Program-made: the position numbers and the translations under genes | NCBI GenBank assembly: GCA_002436105.1 | Contig: DIXU01000014.1 | Location: 124,001 to 188,000 of the forward strand | DNA from: Candidatus Aminicenantes bacterium UBA6072 | GTDB taxonomy: Bacteria > Acidobacteriota > Aminicenantia > UBA2199 | Reading direction: 5' to 3' | Length of the DNA stretch: 64,000 bases | The notes under the pieces: generated by a model | Seen by the model: only the letters and a program-made list of their open reading frames with translations | Told to the model about the DNA's origin: nothing | Database searches by the model: none | Shown here: positions 52,543-60,551 of the stretch, one piece after another | How the letters are laid out: every line of letters begins with the position of its first letter | How positions within the stretch are numbered: the first letter of the stretch is position 1

Positions 52543-53457
52543 ATGACAGAGGAACCGATCCTGGGGCGCGAGATCGAGGCGCTGAAACACCAGAGAGACG
52601 CCGTCATCCTGGCCCATAATTACCAGGTCGAAGAGGTCCAGCTGGCGGCCGACTTTCTGGGCGATTCCCTCGAGCTGAGCCGGCGGGCGGCCTCCCTGAA
52701 CCAAAGCGTCATCGTCTTCGCCGGGGTCAAGTTCATGGCCGAGACGGCCAAGATCCTGTCGCCGGACAAGAAGGTCCTGCTGCCGCGACTCGACGCCGGC
52801 TGCCCCATGGCCGACATGATCACCGTGGGCGAGCTGCGCGAGCTGAAGGCCCGGCACCCGGAGGCGGCGGTGGTCACCTACGTGAATTCCTCGGTGGAGA
52901 TCAAGGCCGAGAGCGACGTGTGCTGCACTTCGGCCAATGCCGCCCAGGTGGTCCGCGCCGTCCCCGCCGCCGAGATCATCTTCATCCCCGACCGCAACCT
53001 GGGAAGCTACGTGCAGCGGCTGGTCCCCGAAAAGAAGCTGCATCTTTTCGAGGGTTATTGCTACGTGCACGACCGCATCAAGCGGGAAGAGATCGAAGCC
53101 GCGCATGCCCGGCATCCGCAGGCCAGGATCATCGTCCACCCGGAGGTGCGACCGGAAATCGTCGACCTTGCCGACGAGGTCCTGTCCACCAGCGGCATGC
53201 TGCGCTACGTCCGGGAATCCACGGCGCGCGAGTTCATCGTCGCCACCGAGCAGGGCCTGCTGCAGAGGATGATGCGCGAGAACCCGGGCAAGGCGTTCAT
53301 CCCGGCCGGGGCAGCCAAGATCTGCAGCAACATGAAGCGGACGTCGCTCCTGGATGTCCGTGATTCCCTCCGGGACGACAAGTATGTGATCCAGATCGAT
53401 CCGGCCGTCGCCGCGCGGGCCGGCCGGGCGCTGCGTGAAATGCTACAATACGGATAA
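52543..53457 (+). CDS. nadA: Quinolinate synthase
   Basis: [4Fe-4S] enzyme condensing iminoaspartate and dihydroxyacetone phosphate to quinolinate for NAD synthesis. 304 residues. Cluster cysteines appear in DAGCPMAD, SDVCCTSANA and AKICSNMK. VILAHNYQ and VFAGVKFMAETAK are substrate motifs. ATG 52543 is well supported by the promoter and RBS; the longer in-frame extension covers the divergent TRAP gene and is not real. The neighbouring NifU-type protein probably delivers its cluster. nadB and nadC are not in the window. Confidence 0.95.
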   Translation: MTEEPILGREIEALKHQRDAVILAHNYQVEEVQLAADFLGDSLELSRRAASLNQSVIVFAGVKFMAETAKILSPDKKVLLPRLDAGCPMADMITVGELRELKARHPEAAVVTYVNSSVEIKAESDVCCTSANAAQVVRAVPAAEIIFIPDRNLGSYVQRLVPEKKLHLFEGYCYVHDRIKREEIEAAHARHPQARIIVHPEVRPEIVDLADEVLSTSGMLRYVRESTAREFIVATEQGLLQRMMRENPGKAFIPAGAAKICSNMKRTSLLDVRDSLRDDKYVIQIDPAVAARAGRALREMLQYG

Positions 53458-53466
53458 GGAGACAAC

Positions 53467-53700
53467 ATGGAACTGAAGGAAAAAGTCGCGGCCGTGATCG
53501 AGCAGGTGCGCCCCGCCCTGCAGGGAGACGGAGGCGATATCGAGCTGGTCGATGTGCTGGCCGACGAAAAGGCGGTGCTGGTGCGGCTCAAGGGGCACTG
53601 TTTCGGCTGCCCGATGAGCACCTATACCATCAAGGGATATGTCGAACAGGTGATGAAGCAGGAGATCCCTGAGATTTCCGAGGTCCGCCTGGTCCAGTAG
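53467..53700 (+). CDS. NifU C-terminal-domain Fe-S scaffold protein
   Basis: A 77-residue small Fe-S carrier. LQGDGGDIELVDV and CFGCPMST, with the two cysteines that hold a transient [4Fe-4S] cluster, are diagnostic. The gene lies 9 bases after nadA with AAGGAGA before the ATG. Neighbourhood with a cluster-dependent enzyme suggests delivery to NadA (inference). No iscS or sufBCD seen here. Confidence 0.92.
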   Translation: MELKEKVAAVIEQVRPALQGDGGDIELVDVLADEKAVLVRLKGHCFGCPMSTYTIKGYVEQVMKQEIPEISEVRLVQ

Positions 53701-53750
53701 ATGCCGTTCCCCTTTCCCCCCCCGATCGCCGCTAACCGTCCCTGCCGGCC

Positions 53751-55226
53751 GTGCCGTTGAGGGCTGGGCCGTTGCGGTCCTTCCTCCGCTTCCTGCTCCT
53801 GCTGCCGCTCCTGGCCTGGGCGGGGGGCGACAGGGTGCTGCGCGTCGCCTGCTTCGATTTCCCCGGATCGTTCAACCCGGTGTATGCCACCAGCGAAACG
53901 GCGCAGGCGGTGGCCAACAAGGTTTATCAGGCCCTGTTCAATTTCGATCCGCAGGGGAAGCCCTGTCCCGAGCTGGTCGGTTCCTATTCCCGCAATGAGG
54001 CCGGGACCTCGATCACGCTGACGCTGAAGCCCGGGGCGCGCTTCGCCGACGGCTCGGCGCTGGACAGCCAGGACGTGGTCGCCACCATCGCCCTGCTTCG
54101 CGATCCGCGCTTCGAGTATCCCTATGCCGCCGACCTGGATTTCCTGGCCAAGGCCGAGGCCGTCGGGCCGCTGGGACTGCGCCTGGAACTGAAGGGAAAA
54201 TTCGCCCCCTGGAAAAGCTACCTGACCTTCAAGGTCATGAATGCCGATGAGCTCCGGGGCGTCGGCGCGAAGGAATTCCGGAACCGGGCGCCGACGGGCA
54301 GCGGCCCCTACCGCCTGGCCTCCGTGAATGAGCCCTGGGGTTTCGAACTGGCGAGGAACCCGCGCTGGCCGGGAGACCTGCGCTTCGACCGCATCCGCTA
54401 TGCCGTTCTTGCCGACCCCCGCCAGGCCCCGCTGAAGCTGCTGAACGACGAGACCGACGCCGTGGAGATCCATGGCGACGATGCCGCTGCCTATGCGCGC
54501 TTGAAAGAATGGCGCCGGCGCTTCCGGCTTTTTCCCTACAGGAAATTCGGCTACACCTACCTGGTGTTCAACATGCGGAAGCCCGCCATCGGCAGGGACC
54601 TGCGGCGACGCGCCTTCAACCGGCTGCAGGCCACGCGCTTCCTCGACGATTTCCTGGCCGGCCGCGGCGAGCGCGTTCATTCGCCTTTTCTGTTGTTCGC
54701 CGCTGAAAAGAGGCCGCGGCCGTTCTCCGTCGCCCCCGCTCAGCGCAGGCAACGGCTGCGGATCATGACCAACAGCGAGTCGGTCGTGCGCCGCCAGCTG
54801 GTGCTGTTCCTGTGCGAGGAGCTGAAGGCCGACGGCTTTGAACTGGAGCCCGTTTTCGTCGAATACCGCATGTTCCTGCAGCGCTTGAAGCAGGGGGATT
54901 TCGACCTGGCCGTATCGGCGTTCCTCCTGGACATCGATTGGAACATGAAGGATGTCCTCTCCAGCTCAGGCTACTTCAATTATGCCGGCTATTCCTCCGC
55001 GGCGATGGATGCCGCCCTGGAGGCGGGGCTGCGCGAGATGGACGAGGGCAAACGCCGGGCGATATACGGCCGCGCCCATGATCTTTGGCGTGACGAGTTG
55101 CCCCTGATCCCGCTGTTCAACTTGAACTATTACATGGGGGTGACGCGGGAGATCACGCCGCCCCGGAAGCGCTTTGCACTGATCGGCTCCTGCGGCGATT
55201 TTTTTTACAACCTCCAGGACTGGTAG
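53751..55226 (+). CDS. Family 5 extracellular solute-binding protein (peptide/nickel type)
   Basis: A 491-residue exported protein. Signal peptide SFLRFLLLLPLLAWAGG. Then DFPGSFNPVYATSETAQAVANKVYQALFNFD and LKPGARFADGSALDSQDVVATI-type sequence (SBP_bac_5 family). Ends with PLFNLNYYMGV. GTG start at 53751. The ABC permease and ATPase genes that normally go with it are missing here, so it serves a transporter encoded elsewhere or works as a sensor. Ligand unknown. Confidence 0.82.
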   Translation: MPLRAGPLRSFLRFLLLLPLLAWAGGDRVLRVACFDFPGSFNPVYATSETAQAVANKVYQALFNFDPQGKPCPELVGSYSRNEAGTSITLTLKPGARFADGSALDSQDVVATIALLRDPRFEYPYAADLDFLAKAEAVGPLGLRLELKGKFAPWKSYLTFKVMNADELRGVGAKEFRNRAPTGSGPYRLASVNEPWGFELARNPRWPGDLRFDRIRYAVLADPRQAPLKLLNDETDAVEIHGDDAAAYARLKEWRRRFRLFPYRKFGYTYLVFNMRKPAIGRDLRRRAFNRLQATRFLDDFLAGRGERVHSPFLLFAAEKRPRPFSVAPAQRRQRLRIMTNSESVVRRQLVLFLCEELKADGFELEPVFVEYRMFLQRLKQGDFDLAVSAFLLDIDWNMKDVLSSSGYFNYAGYSSAAMDAALEAGLREMDEGKRRAIYGRAHDLWRDELPLIPLFNLNYYMGVTREITPPRKRFALIGSCGDFFYNLQDW

Positions 55227-55286
55227 CCGCGGGATCTTTTCCCGGCCGGGATCCTTGAGGATGGTCCCATTCCGGTTCCCGGCCGC

Positions 55287-56042
55287 TTACCCAAGCAACC
55301 CTCTCAGGCGCTGATAACCGTCCCTGCTGACGGGGATGACCGTTCCGTTGGCGAGCTTCACCACCTTGCTTTCCCTGGAATAGGGTTCAATGGCTTTGAG
55401 AAAATGCAGGTTGATGATATAGGAGCGGTGCACGCGGCAGAACTGGCGCTTGTCCAGAAGCTCCCCGGCGCGGCTCAGGCGTTCGCTCTTCAGCCAGGAT
55501 TTGCCTGCGGAATATATGCGGATATAGTCATCCTGAGCCTCAATATGAGTGATCGTAGCCACCGGGATGACCGCAATGTCCGTTCCCGTCCGGATCAGTA
55601 TCCGGGTCAGGGGGCTCAGGCTGTCCTGGTGTTCCCGCAGCAGCTCCCGGCGCAGGGAGTCTTCTTCCTTTTTTCCCAGCAGCAGGCGCACCCTTTCCAG
55701 GGCCTGCGCCAGGCGTTCGCTCCGCACGGGCTTCAGCAGGTAGTCCACGGCCCGGGCCTCAAAAGCGCGCAGGGCATATTGATCATAAGCGGTCACGAAG
55801 ATCACGCTTGGAGAGTCCTCTCCCAGCAATTCCAGCACGTCAAATCCGTCCAGTTTCGGCATCTGGATATCCAGGAAAACCAGATCCGGCCTTATTTCCA
55901 TGATCGCCTTGACCGCTTCAAAGCCGTTCTCGCATTCAGCGCAGATCTCAAGGCCGGGGAATCCCTGCAGCTCGACCCTGAGCGCTTTGCGTGCCAGCTC
56001 CTCATCATCCACGATCAGCACACGGATGACCTTATCGTGCAT
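55287..56042 (-). CDS. LytTR-family response regulator
   Basis: A 251-residue DNA-binding regulator. Receiver at about 5-120: LIVDDEELAR, aspartate in VFLDIQMPKLDG, threonine in FVTAYDQ and lysine in YLLKPVRS. LytTR DNA-binding domain at about 150-250 (THIEAQDDYIRIY, LCR-type CRVHRSYIINL). Overlaps the sensor kinase gene by 11 bases. LytTR proteins bind pairs of short direct repeats about two helical turns apart; such a pair is seen upstream of this operon. Confidence 0.93.
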   Translation of the reverse strand: MHDKVIRVLIVDDEELARKALRVELQGFPGLEICAECENGFEAVKAIMEIRPDLVFLDIQMPKLDGFDVLELLGEDSPSVIFVTAYDQYALRAFEARAVDYLLKPVRSERLAQALERVRLLLGKKEEDSLRRELLREHQDSLSPLTRILIRTGTDIAVIPVATITHIEAQDDYIRIYSAGKSWLKSERLSRAGELLDKRQFCRVHRSYIINLHFLKAIEPYSRESKVVKLANGTVIPVSRDGYQRLRGLLG

Positions 56043-57114
56043 CGTTCGCCTCCTCCGCTTCTTTCTCGGGAAAACTCAATTCACCGATAAAGAGCTCACC
56101 CTCCGCCCGGGTTTCCAGCCAGGCCCTGCCCTTGTAAACGATCTGCAGGCGGCGCTGCAAGGTGGAGATGCCCATGCCTTCACCGACCGGTTTCGGACCG
56201 TCGCCGGGAGGGAGCGGATTGGAAACCCTGATCCGCAGCAGGTTCTTGTGCCTCCAGGCCTCGATCAGCACCGTCCCCCCTTCCAGGCGGCTCTGGATGC
56301 CGTGCTTGATGGCATTCTCCACCAATGGCAACAGGGTGAGCGAAAGCAGCTTCCATTGCGATACTCCGGGCTGCAAGCGGATCTCATACTTCAGGCGCCG
56401 GCCCAGCCTCAGCGCCTCGACCGCCAGGTAATTGCCGATATGCTCGATCTCTTCCGAAAGCGGGACGCGGTTTTCCTGCTGGTAACGCAGGGAATGGCGC
56501 AGAAAATCGGAAAGATGCAGAAGGGTCAGCCGTGTCTGTTCGGGATCTTCGCGGCTGAGGACGCTCAGGGCCGTCAGGGTATTGAATAAAAAATGGGGGT
56601 GGATGGTGTTTCTCAGGGCCCGCAATTCCGATTGCGCCCCGGAAAGGTTTTCCTCCAGCAGGCGCCGTTCCGTTTCCGCTTTTTGTTCCAGGGAGATCAT
56701 GAGATAGTGGAACATCGCCAGCGCCATGTATGAAGCCCAGGCCGCGAAACCCAGCAGGAAGCCGATCTGTCCGGCCGCGGCGTCCCAGGAAGGATCGGAA
56801 CTGATCCTTGACAACAGGCCGCCGTAAAGGGTCAGGGCACCCAGCCAGACCGCTGTAACCAGGGACGCCGAAAGGGTTTGGACCAGGATCACCCTCCAGA
56901 AGCGGGTCAGGCGCAGCGGCTCCTGGCGGCAAAGATACCAGCTTGAGGCCGACATGAAGAAAAGCAGCATCATGGCGGGAAGAAGCCAGATCAGGGTCTT
57001 CGGCCAGTCCAGATCGCTGAGGCCCACCACGACCCCGGAAAGGATCGTGGTGAGCGCCAGCCAGACGGCCAAAGCCAGCAAAAGGAAACGCAGTGACCTG
57101 AAGAGCGGGTGCAT
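56032..57114 (-). CDS. Sensor histidine kinase (LytS/YehU type)
   Basis: A 360-residue inner-membrane kinase. About four hydrophobic helices in the first 150 residues, with very short loops. The His_kinase domain has the phosphorylated histidine in NTIHPHFLFNTL near residue 193; the ATPase part has LVENAIKHGIQ and GMGISTLQRRL. One base separates it from the LiaF-like gene and the LytTR gene overlaps its end, so the three form one operon. With so little outside the membrane, it likely senses via the LiaF-like protein or the membrane itself (inference). Confidence 0.92.
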   Translation of the reverse strand: MHPLFRSLRFLLLALAVWLALTTILSGVVVGLSDLDWPKTLIWLLPAMMLLFFMSASSWYLCRQEPLRLTRFWRVILVQTLSASLVTAVWLGALTLYGGLLSRISSDPSWDAAAGQIGFLLGFAAWASYMALAMFHYLMISLEQKAETERRLLEENLSGAQSELRALRNTIHPHFLFNTLTALSVLSREDPEQTRLTLLHLSDFLRHSLRYQQENRVPLSEEIEHIGNYLAVEALRLGRRLKYEIRLQPGVSQWKLLSLTLLPLVENAIKHGIQSRLEGGTVLIEAWRHKNLLRIRVSNPLPPGDGPKPVGEGMGISTLQRRLQIVYKGRAWLETRAEGELFIGELSFPEKEAEEANDAR

Positions 57115-57115
57115 C

Positions 57116-57817
57116 CTATTTGATGTCGATGCCGCCCATTACGGCCATGCCCTCGATCACCAGCGTTTTGTTGGCCGGCTTTCCGGTATTGTTGCGATGG
57201 ATGAACTTGTTATCCACTCCGCCCAGGATCGGAGTGGCCTTCACGGACACCTGCCAGTGCTCCGGGACCCTGATGTCGATGCCGCCGAACATGGCGAAAC
57301 ACTGCAGCACCATTTTTTCGCCCTCCATTTCGGCATCACGGAGATCGATCGTGCCGCCTCCGAAAATGGCGGTTATGGCGCCACTTTTCATGTTCTTGGC
57401 GTCAAAACGGTAGTCACCGCCGCCAAAGATCGCGGAGATGGAAAAATCCTCCTCTCCCGCTGAAACGGTTCTTTCCCTGGTCAGTGCCTGCAGCAGGATC
57501 TTCACGCCGATATAGAGGATCAGGACCGGCCACAGCTTCTTCAGCTGCAGATGAAATCCCCCGATCAGTTTCAGGTTCGAAACAAGGATCAGGCCGCCGA
57601 CGCCGGCCAGCATCGCCCCGTCAAGGATGTTGAGCCAGCTTTTGCCATTGGCCAGAATGCCGATCCCGGCCAGGATCAGCACCACGGGCCAAAAGTCCCA
57701 GGCGTCGACGTCAAGTTTCATTCCGAAGTTATTCAGCAGGGCCAAGGTTCCGAACAGGATGAACCCCAGGGCCAGGAATACTCCGCCATTCAGGAACCTT
57801 CTTTTTTGTTCGCTCAT
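57116..57817 (-). CDS. LiaF-like membrane protein
   Basis: A 233-residue protein. Two copies of a two-helix module lie in the first about 110 residues (each ends WPVVLILAGI or WPVLILYIGV). A C-terminal LiaF-type domain (about 130-233) has glycine-rich strands SAIFGGGDY, TAIFGGGTIDL and AMFGGIDIRVP. ATG 57817 with AAAGGAGGAAAC is clear. In Bacillus, LiaF inhibits the LiaS kinase; here it precedes a LytS/LytTR pair instead, so a similar inhibitory part is proposed. Confidence 0.87.
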   Translation of the reverse strand: MSEQKRRFLNGGVFLALGFILFGTLALLNNFGMKLDVDAWDFWPVVLILAGIGILANGKSWLNILDGAMLAGVGGLILVSNLKLIGGFHLQLKKLWPVLILYIGVKILLQALTRERTVSAGEEDFSISAIFGGGDYRFDAKNMKSGAITAIFGGGTIDLRDAEMEGEKMVLQCFAMFGGIDIRVPEHWQVSVKATPILGGVDNKFIHRNNTGKPANKTLVIEGMAVMGGIDIK

Positions 57818-57935
57818 TGTTTCCTCCTTTGAGCCGCAGCTGCGTGCTCCATGCCTATCATACGGCATCTTTTCGGGATGGCCTGCTCTTTTTCGGCGAA
57901 CGCCCCGTTCCTCTCGGTGAACGGAAGACGATCGG

Positions 57936-57981
57936 TTCCATCGCCACATTATAATGGAAGGAGAAGATATTGTAATGGAAA
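57936..57981. promoter_or_regulatory. Direct repeats in LiaF/MBOAT divergent gap
   Basis: TTATAATGGAA and TTGTAATGGAA start 21 bases apart (57949 and 57970); an inverted TTCCAT lies at 57936. A minus-strand promoter (ATTACA, 17 bp, TATAAT at 57948-57953) overlaps them. Two-turn spacing suits a LytTR regulator. The remainder of the 171-base gap shows only a 6-bp inverted repeat (57905-57924). Confidence 0.5.
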
Positions 57982-57988
57982 TTGCGAT

Positions 57989-59458
57989 ATGGTATACTTT
58001 TCAATGATCTTTGCCGATTCCCTTTTCTTCCCATTTTTTGCGGTTGTTTTTTCCCTTCACTTTTTCCTGCCGCGCAGATTTCGCTGGATCGCCCTGCTGA
58101 TCGCCAGCCATCTTTTTTATGGATACATCGAAGTCGGCTTTTCCGTCTGTTTGTTCGTCATCACGGTTTTTGTGTACCTGGCGGGTCTTTGGATCGGGAA
58201 AAGCCGGATCCGGCGCAAATGGGTTTTGTTGGCCGGCCTGGCATTGCCCCTGGGCGCGCTGATCTATTTCAAATATACCAATTTCCTTCTTGCCGCATTG
58301 CGGGATGTTTTTCATCCCGCCCCCGGCTTGATCCCCCCGCATTCCTTCTCCATCGTAATGCCGGTGGGGATATCTTTTTATGTGTTCAAGGCCATCAGTT
58401 ATCTGCTCGACGTATACCACGGGAAAATGCAAGCCGAGAAACATTTCGGGTATTTTGCCCTGTATATTTCCTTTTTCCCGCAGTTGCTGGCCGGCCCGAT
58501 CGAACGGTCCACCGCCTTCCTGCCGGAATTGAAAAAAGGGGGCAGCTTCCGGTTGGACCATTTCAGCACGGGGCTTAAGCTTTTCATATGGGGATTGTTC
58601 AAAAAACTGGTCGTCGCCGACAACCTGGCCCGATTTGTCGGCCAGGCTTTTTCTGAAACGGGGTCCCAAGCCGGCTTTAACCTGCTGCTGGGGGCGATTT
58701 TTTTCTCGTTTCAGATTTATTGCGATTTTTCGGGATATTCCGACATGGCCATCGGTTTGGGAAGAATGCTGGGGTATCAGACCCACATCAATTTCAATTA
58801 TCCCTATTTCAGTAAAAACATCGGGGAATTCTGGAGCCGGTGGCATATTTCCCTGTCGTTCTGGCTTCGCGATTATCTCTTTCTGCCCCTGGCCTATTCC
58901 TACATGCGCAGGATGGAAAAATTTGCGCGCTGGCCCCTGAAACTGGAATCCCAGGCCTATATCTGGGCGACCATGGTCACCATGCTTCTTGCCGGGTTGT
59001 GGCATGGCGCGAACTGGACCTTCGTGATCTGGGGCGGCTTGATCGGCATTTTCCTGGTGCTTTCCTTTTTGACGAAAAAATCGAGAAAAAGCATGGTCAA
59101 GGCATTGTGGCGCAACAAGGCCAAGCCCGCGCTGGATGCATTCAGGATCGTCCATACCTTCCTCATGATCACCTTGGCCTGGATCTTCTTCAGGGCGGAA
59201 TCCGTAGCGGATGCCTTGACCTACATCTCCAGAATCTCCTTGCGCATGGAATCCCGGGGCATGGGCGGGATCATTTTTTATTCCGTGATCGTTCTCGTCT
59301 TCATCCTGGCGGAAAAGATGATGAAGGATTTCAGGCCGGGAAATTGGCTGTCCAGGATCCCGTCTCCCGTTCGCGTGGCCGGCTATGCTTTTGTCGTGTG
59401 CATCATCATCATTTTCGGGGCGGATGATTCCAATGAATTCCTCTACTTCTCTTTCTAA
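57989..59458 (+). CDS. MBOAT family O-acyltransferase (AlgI/DltB-like)
   Basis: A 489-residue inner-membrane acyltransferase with about ten to eleven helices. FFPQLLAGPIERS near residue 165, FSGYSDMAIGLG, FWSRWHISLSFWLRDYLF and the catalytic histidine in LWHGANWTF near 337 are the AlgI-type motifs. It would move an acyl group across the membrane to a surface polysaccharide or other acceptor. ATG 57989 or 58004. The partner gene overlaps its 3' end by 26 bases. Confidence 0.9.
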   Translation: MVYFSMIFADSLFFPFFAVVFSLHFFLPRRFRWIALLIASHLFYGYIEVGFSVCLFVITVFVYLAGLWIGKSRIRRKWVLLAGLALPLGALIYFKYTNFLLAALRDVFHPAPGLIPPHSFSIVMPVGISFYVFKAISYLLDVYHGKMQAEKHFGYFALYISFFPQLLAGPIERSTAFLPELKKGGSFRLDHFSTGLKLFIWGLFKKLVVADNLARFVGQAFSETGSQAGFNLLLGAIFFSFQIYCDFSGYSDMAIGLGRMLGYQTHINFNYPYFSKNIGEFWSRWHISLSFWLRDYLFLPLAYSYMRRMEKFARWPLKLESQAYIWATMVTMLLAGLWHGANWTFVIWGGLIGIFLVLSFLTKKSRKSMVKALWRNKAKPALDAFRIVHTFLMITLAWIFFRAESVADALTYISRISLRMESRGMGGIIFYSVIVLVFILAEKMMKDFRPGNWLSRIPSPVRVAGYAFVVCIIIIFGADDSNEFLYFSF

Positions 59459-60431
59459 AAAGGTCGTGACCAAGATGTTGGCGACCGGGTTGATACTGAT
59501 CGGTTCATTTTTGCTGCTTGACCGATCCATGGCCTTTGTCCTGAAGAATTTCGCTTCCCAGTGGGGCCGGGCCAGGGAAGCAAGGGAAGGCAGCGTCATT
59601 TATGAAGACGCGATCAATGTGGACGTGCTGATCATGGGTTCATCCAGGGCTTATCGGGCCATTGATCCGGACGCGTTGAGCGAACAGACCGGGTATTCGG
59701 TGCGCCAGGAAGCCTCCAAGGACAAGTATATCCGCTACAATTATCTGTTTTATAAACAATACAGGGAACACTCGCGACCTCCCAAAATAATGATTTGGGG
59801 ATTGGATTATTTCATGTTCGGTTTCAGGTCCGGGAAACGGGTCCTGTCAAGGCTGGGCTTCTCTGAGGATGCGGGCAGGCCGACAGGGCATGCATTCCCG
59901 GTCAGCAACGGATCCTCGAGCTTCCTTGGCCGGGTTTCGGAGCTCTCCAGGATAAAAAAAGGCTTTCAGGAGACCTTTTTTGATTTCATCAATTCGTTCG
60001 ACCCCGGCGCCGGGAAAACGGAAAGGCGCATCCACACCAAGCATCATGGGCACATCCAGGGGATCGGGAATCCGAACAATTACCGCAAGTTCAGGTTCCC
60101 CACCCCTCCGGGGCATGAGGGCGAGCACCTGCATGCGTTTTTGGAACTGTTGCGCCGGGACGGAGTGCATGTTTATCTCGTCATGCTGCCGGATTTTTAC
60201 GGCACCTTTCTCAGCCATTCGTCCGAGGATCAGTATGAGGATGAGTGGAGACGGATCGCGCAAAAATATGATTCCGTCCAGCTGATCAATTTCAATGACG
60301 TCGCCCGTTTCGACCTCAAAAACCATCTTCTCTTCAAGGATGGCGGCTACGGCAGGATATCCAGCCATTTGAATTACCATGGGGCGCTCAAACTGACCCG
60401 TCAATTGGCTGAAATCCTGAAAGGCGGGTAA
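59433..60431 (+). CDS. SGNH-hydrolase-like partner of the MBOAT acyltransferase
   Basis: A 332-residue protein with one N-terminal helix (TKMLATGLILIGSFLLLD), so anchored facing the periplasm. LIMGSSRAYRAIDPDAL near residue 66 resembles the nucleophile block of SGNH/DUF1574 or AlgX/J-like proteins; SSHLNYHGA near the end is the histidine block. The aspartate normally three residues before that histidine is not evident (isoleucine there). Probable role: transfer of the acyl group delivered by the MBOAT protein, as in alginate acetylation. The acceptor is unknown. Confidence 0.75.
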   Translation: MNSSTSLSKKVVTKMLATGLILIGSFLLLDRSMAFVLKNFASQWGRAREAREGSVIYEDAINVDVLIMGSSRAYRAIDPDALSEQTGYSVRQEASKDKYIRYNYLFYKQYREHSRPPKIMIWGLDYFMFGFRSGKRVLSRLGFSEDAGRPTGHAFPVSNGSSSFLGRVSELSRIKKGFQETFFDFINSFDPGAGKTERRIHTKHHGHIQGIGNPNNYRKFRFPTPPGHEGEHLHAFLELLRRDGVHVYLVMLPDFYGTFLSHSSEDQYEDEWRRIAQKYDSVQLINFNDVARFDLKNHLLFKDGGYGRISSHLNYHGALKLTRQLAEILKGG

Positions 60432-60551
60432 TGGGAAGGATTGACCGGAAGACATGCAGCCGCTTGGGTGAAGGGCGATCTTCAAGTTCCCCGCTGCGCG
60501 GGACGCTTCAGAAAGGCGCGGCGGCTCTCCCGGGGGATTCCCTGGCGGGTC

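Noticed and set aside
51709..53457. 582-residue version of NadA
   Set aside because: The N-terminal 278 residues run antisense through tatT and the promoter region; the real start is ATG 52543.
57212..57221. TTATCCACT resembling a DnaA box
   Set aside because: Single site within the LiaF-like coding region, 39 kb from the origin cluster, with no companions; a chance match.
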